This document shows positions 5,281 to 8,381 of a stretch of 8,381 bases of DNA, piece after piece. The DNA comes from an uncultured Clostridia bacterium (GTDB lineage Bacteria; Bacillota; Clostridia; HGM11327), in NCBI GenBank assembly GCA_905210525.1, contig CAJLXE010000057.1, positions 1 to 8,381 of the forward strand, given 5' to 3'. Below the pieces are notes generated by a model that saw nothing but the letters and a program-made list of their open reading frames with translations, did not search any database and had not been told where the DNA came from. The first letter of the stretch is position 1; each line of letters opens with the position of its first letter. The translations under genes were made by a program, and so were the position numbers.

Positions 5281-7137
5281 ATGATACTTATAACAGCTGC
5301 ATTAAAAGCAGAAACAGCAGAACTGATAAAACAGCTTGGACTGAAACATGAAAATGCGCCTTTTCCGATATATAAAAATGACGATTTTATTCTCATCTTG
5401 AGTGGCGTCGGCAAAGAAAAATGTGCTGCAGCAGTCGGCTGGATATTCGGTAAATACGGATATTTTGACGGCGCCGTAAACATAGGATGTGCCGGAAGCT
5501 CGGATAAAAAGATAAACGTCGGAACTTTATGTCTCGGGAACGCAATAGAATGTGCAAACAATAATCGGATTTATATTCCCGATATTCTGTACAGTCATAA
5601 TTTGAACGAATGTAAAATACGAACATACGACAGTGTGGTTGAGAACCTGCAGTGCTGTGAGGACGGCGTGATTTGTGATATGGAAGCGTTCGGCTTTGCA
5701 ACGGCAGTATCCTCATTTTTAACGAATGATAGATATGCGTGCGTGAAGCTCATATCGGATTTTACTGATGAAATTAATACGGTTTCCAAGGAAAAACTGG
5801 TTGATTTATGCGGGAAAGCGTCAAATGAAATAATATCGTTTCTGCACTGCTTCAAAGAATATTGTAATTCATGCAAAGAAGAACGCAAAGATGTTCTAAC
5901 AGATGTTATAGATGCTGTTTCGGAAAAGTATTCGCTTACGGAAAGCCGACGCAATATATTAAAAACAGAACTGCACAACACTTTGATATACTATAATTCA
6001 GTGCCAGATTTGAATTTGCTTCCGCAAGCCGACGGATCTGAAAAAAAGCACACCGCAAAAGCGTTTAACGAGCTTATACGTAATCTGAAAAGCAATACAA
6101 ATTGTATAAGCGTTGCAGCACACATACCTACCCAAAATTCCTCTCGGCATTGCTTCGGACACATATATGTCGAAAACGATGTTGCCGATACCGAATATGT
6201 GAAAAATCTGCTGAAGAAATTTAAAAATTCAACAGTAGTAAGGATTTCTGATTATAAATCCGTATTCGGGAGAAAAAAGCAGAATGTAAAAAAACAGTCT
6301 TACAATAAAAACCTTATATTGGCAAAAGCCAAAGGAAAATTGCTTTACAAAGGGTCAGAGTACTGCAATGCATTCGGTTTTGATAAATTTTATTACTGCT
6401 CAACGGTTATGGGTTGTATTTATAATTGTGCCTACTGTTATTTGCAGGGAATGTATGCGTCATCAAATATTACGGCGTTTGTAAATACAGAGGACTTTTT
6501 TCGTGAAATAGACAGCATTGACGACGGTAAAGAAATGCTTATATGTTGTTCTTACGACTCCGATATGCTTGCTGTTGACGGAATACTCAATATGGCGGAT
6601 AAATGGATTGATTTTGCCCAATCGAGACCGAATATAACATTTGAAATACGTACAAAATCTGCCTCTGCCGCGCCTTTCAATGACAGAAAGCCTGTTGAAA
6701 ACATTATAGTCGCATACACGCTTTCTCCCGAATCGGTTGCAAAAGAATATGAAAAATTTACTCCGCCCACGTCTGTGCGTCTTGACTGTGCGGAACGTCT
6801 TGCAAAAGCCGGATGGCGCGTAAGATTATGCATTGAGCCGGTTCTGGCGCCCGTGGTAAATGAAAAATACTATTTCGAGCTTGCGGATGAAATTATAAAA
6901 AGCACATATAAATATGCTTTTGAAGATATTGTTGTGGGCGGATTCAGGATGAATTCGGCTTATTTTCGTAATATTGCCGACATTAATACAGATTGTAAGC
7001 TTTTTGCCAATCCGTACATGAAAGAATCAGGTAAAGGCGTGTTCTATGAAGGCTCAGAGAACATTGTTGAGAGACTGGCTGAATATATAAGACAGTCAAC
7101 CGATGTCGCTGTAATACGCTTTGAAAACGAAACTTGA
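5281..7137 (+). CDS. Fusion of MTAN-like nucleosidase and spore-photoproduct-lyase-family radical SAM protein
   Basis: One uninterrupted frame of 618 residues with two enzyme domains. Residues 1 to about 195 resemble the PNP/MTAN nucleosidase family. AALKAE with Glu11, the SGVGK and GCAGS loops, DMEAFGFA with Glu135 and LISDFTD with Asp160 match the positions of Escherichia coli MTAN Glu12, Glu174 and Asp197. About 200-285 is a charged, probably helical linker. About 290-618 matches clostridial spore-photoproduct-lyase-family proteins: HIYVE at 294, then CxxxCxxC at Cys379, Cys383 and Cys386, which binds a 4Fe-4S cluster and SAM. Tyr385 and Tyr387 flank the last cysteine, as in true lyases. 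Cys422/Cys423 lie where those enzymes have their hydrogen-donor cysteine. The reaction is presumed to be thymine-dimer reversal or a related radical step. The start is set by homology at the N-terminus, since the ribosome site is poor. It is probably co-transcribed with rho. Confidence 0.88.
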   Translation: MILITAALKAETAELIKQLGLKHENAPFPIYKNDDFILILSGVGKEKCAAAVGWIFGKYGYFDGAVNIGCAGSSDKKINVGTLCLGNAIECANNNRIYIPDILYSHNLNECKIRTYDSVVENLQCCEDGVICDMEAFGFATAVSSFLTNDRYACVKLISDFTDEINTVSKEKLVDLCGKASNEIISFLHCFKEYCNSCKEERKDVLTDVIDAVSEKYSLTESRRNILKTELHNTLIYYNSVPDLNLLPQADGSEKKHTAKAFNELIRNLKSNTNCISVAAHIPTQNSSRHCFGHIYVENDVADTEYVKNLLKKFKNSTVVRISDYKSVFGRKKQNVKKQSYNKNLILAKAKGKLLYKGSEYCNAFGFDKFYYCSTVMGCIYNCAYCYLQGMYASSNITAFVNTEDFFREIDSIDDGKEMLICCSYDSDMLAVDGILNMADKWIDFAQSRPNITFEIRTKSASAAPFNDRKPVENIIVAYTLSPESVAKEYEKFTPPTSVRLDCAERLAKAGWRVRLCIEPVLAPVVNEKYYFELADEIIKSTYKYAFEDIVVGGFRMNSAYFRNIADINTDCKLFANPYMKESGKGVFYEGSENIVERLAEYIRQSTDVAVIRFENET

Positions 7138-7229
7138 GTTAAGTTGTCCGAAGCATATGCGAAGAAATGATTTTTTATCAAATATTTACATATGTTTCAG
7201 GAAAAATACTTCCATTATACTTGTTTTTT
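7138..7229 (+). other. 3' end of the rho unit, no clear intrinsic terminator
   Basis: Between the stop codon at 7135-7137 and the next promoter I see only weak structure: TGAT-n5-ATCA (7172-7184), and a 4-bp GGAA/TTCC pair (7200-7213) well separated from the T-run at 7224-7230. The three minus-strand terminators in this window are much clearer. Transcription may end here by another means or read through. Confidence 0.35.
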
Positions 7230-7238
7230 TGGTATAAT
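7230..7238 (+). promoter_or_regulatory. Extended -10 promoter of the sulfotransferase gene
   Basis: TGGTATAAT is an exact extended -10 element. The -35 region 17-18 bp upstream is poor (TTCCAT or CTTCCA), which is common when the TG motif is present. Predicted initiation near 7244-7245 falls inside the left arm of the inverted repeat at 7242-7292. The leader to the GTG start is about 90 nt. Confidence 0.7.
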
Positions 7239-7241
7239 ATA

Positions 7242-7292
7242 TTACAATATAAATTTGCATCGGATAAAAGCGGCGCGGAATTTATATTGTAA
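7242..7292 (+). repeat. Perfect 14-bp inverted repeat at the predicted transcript start
   Basis: TTACAATATAAATT (7242-7255) and AATTTATATTGTAA (7279-7292) are exact reverse complements around a 23-nt GC-richer loop. The repeat begins 4 nt after the -10 element, so the RNA would start with a long 5' hairpin. No T-run follows on either strand, so it is not a terminator. It could be a 5' mRNA-stabilising stem, or a protein-binding operator in the DNA. Confidence 0.8.
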
Positions 7293-7336
7293 AAAATACA
7301 GAAACCGTAAACGAACACATCAAGGAGAAATTTTCC

Positions 7337-8381
7337 GTGAAAGACGTCCGGAATAAAAAAGAGCAGAAATCCAAAGTTAAATACAGCATAAACAGTAATT
7401 ATATAGTCGGATGTCGTTTTGATAACTGGATAAGACTTCTTTGGCAGAATAAATTCAGAATAAAGCCTTCCTACATACCTAAGGCACTGTATATTACGCT
7501 TGTTTCATTTGTAATGTTTTTTCCGGCAATGCTTGAAAAGCTTATATACGGGAGAAAAATCAGAAATACCGAAATAAAAAATCCTCCGGTGTATATTCTC
7601 GGACATTGGCGCAGCGGCACGACATACTTGTTTAATGTGATGTCGCAGGATAAACAGTTTGCCTATTTTGATGCAGTATCGGTATTTACGCATAACAATT
7701 TTCTGCTTATGGGTAAACTGCTCAGGAAACTGCTGGCAAAATCAATGCCCGACAAGCGTCCTATGGACAATATAAAATATACTACATATGTTCCGCAGGA
7801 AGAACTCTATGCATACGGTTCGCAAATACCGGAATGTGTAATTCATATGGCGGCTTTTCCTCATAACGGAGATTTTTACAGAAATATGGCGTTCAAAAAA
7901 TGTATGACGTCCAAACAATATAAACGTTTCTGCAAAGCGTATATGGGAATATGCAAAAAGCTGACGTTTGCCAAAAATGGAAAAGCTCTTCTGCTTAAAA
8001 GCCCGGACAATACGTGCCGCGTGGGAGTGCTGGACGAAATGTTCACGAATGCCAAATATATTCATATATACAGAAATCCTTACAGGGTTATAGTTTCCAC
8101 AATAGGTTTATTCAAAACGATGTTTCCTATGTTTTCGCTCCAAGGGTTTCCGGATGACGAATATGTTGAAAATTTTATAATAGACCTGTATGCGAGATTG
8201 TATAATCAGTATATAGAGGATAAAAAATATATTCCCGAAAACAGACTTGTCGAAATTGCTTATGAGGATTTTGTGAAAGATCCGATAAATATTCTCGGTG
8301 ATATTTATAAAAAACTTGAAATAGACGGTTTTGAAGAAACAAAGCCCGAATTTGAAGAATATATAAAAAGTCTGGGAGATT
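7337..8381 (+). CDS. PAPS-dependent sulfotransferase family protein (3' end outside window)
   Basis: Open from GTG 7337 to the window edge, 348 residues, with no stop. AAGGAG (7322-7327) lies 9 nt before the GTG. The product should transfer a sulfo group from 3'-phosphoadenosine-5'-phosphosulfate to an unknown acceptor. GHWRSGTT at 89-96 is the 5'-phosphosulfate loop. KSPDN at about 220 precedes YRNPYRVIVS, where Arg246 and Ser254, 8 apart, fit the 3'-phosphate site (as Arg130 and Ser138 in estrogen sulfotransferase). The family appears to be Sulfotransfer_3. Residues about 50-66 are hydrophobic and could touch or span the membrane, which would suit a lipid or membrane-bound acceptor (inference). 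The first 20 residues are strongly basic. It has its own promoter, so it is not clearly tied to the rho unit. No PAPS synthesis gene is in view. Confidence 0.85.
   Translation, partial: MKDVRNKKEQKSKVKYSINSNYIVGCRFDNWIRLLWQNKFRIKPSYIPKALYITLVSFVMFFPAMLEKLIYGRKIRNTEIKNPPVYILGHWRSGTTYLFNVMSQDKQFAYFDAVSVFTHNNFLLMGKLLRKLLAKSMPDKRPMDNIKYTTYVPQEELYAYGSQIPECVIHMAAFPHNGDFYRNMAFKKCMTSKQYKRFCKAYMGICKKLTFAKNGKALLLKSPDNTCRVGVLDEMFTNAKYIHIYRNPYRVIVSTIGLFKTMFPMFSLQGFPDDEYVENFIIDLYARLYNQYIEDKKYIPENRLVEIAYEDFVKDPINILGDIYKKLEIDGFEETKPEFEEYIKSLGD

Noticed and set aside
5265..5351. 28-codon open frame starting next to the GGGG run, overlapping the fusion gene start
   Set aside because: Spacing from GGGG to this ATG is only 2 nt and the peptide has no recognisable pattern. 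The GGGG run more likely serves the downstream gene or a hairpin.
1..8381. CRISPR array, insertion sequence or rRNA gene
   Set aside because: No regularly spaced repeats, transposase motifs or rRNA-like sequence were seen.

Overview
The window looks like a chromosomal segment of a low-GC, Gram-positive anaerobe of the Clostridia, perhaps Oscillospirales. The DNA is AT-rich. Several promoters are close to the sigma-A consensus, many with extended -10 elements. ATA and AGA codons are common. The genes are typical of Clostridia: a membrane-anchored XRE regulator, an ECF-like sigma factor with a long tail, a spore-photoproduct-lyase-like radical SAM protein, and a Rho with a large low-complexity insert. 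The taxon is inferred from these features, not demonstrated.

Left third (1-3005, all minus strand). Three single-gene units each have a recognisable promoter and an intrinsic terminator. They are an XRE-type repressor with two C-terminal membrane segments (138-650), an orphan sigma-70-family protein with a tail of about 370 residues (1078-2697), and tRNA-Ser(GGA) with encoded CCA (2847-2937). The tRNA promoter matches the consensus exactly.

Right two thirds (3166-8381, plus strand). rho (3413-5206) has its own promoter and a leader of about 210 nt. Its product carries an insert of about 160 residues between the RhoN and cold-shock-like RNA-binding domains. The insert is rich in Tyr, Arg, Gly, Asn and Ser, and seven of its tyrosines (112 to 154) are spaced exactly 7 residues apart. 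After 74 nt, with no intrinsic terminator visible, comes a 618-residue fusion (5281-7137) of an MTAN-like nucleosidase domain and a clostridial spore-photoproduct-lyase-family radical SAM domain. The residues expected for catalysis are present in both halves. A separate extended -10 promoter, with a perfect 14-bp inverted repeat at the predicted transcript start, precedes a PAPS-dependent sulfotransferase gene that runs off the right edge (7337-8381).

The two most striking items are the nucleosidase/radical-SAM fusion and the Tyr-heptad insert in Rho. The fusion may pair a SAM-radical enzyme with removal of its 5'-deoxyadenosine by-product. The insert may drive Rho self-assembly or condensation. 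Everything here comes from reading the sequence; no database search was run.
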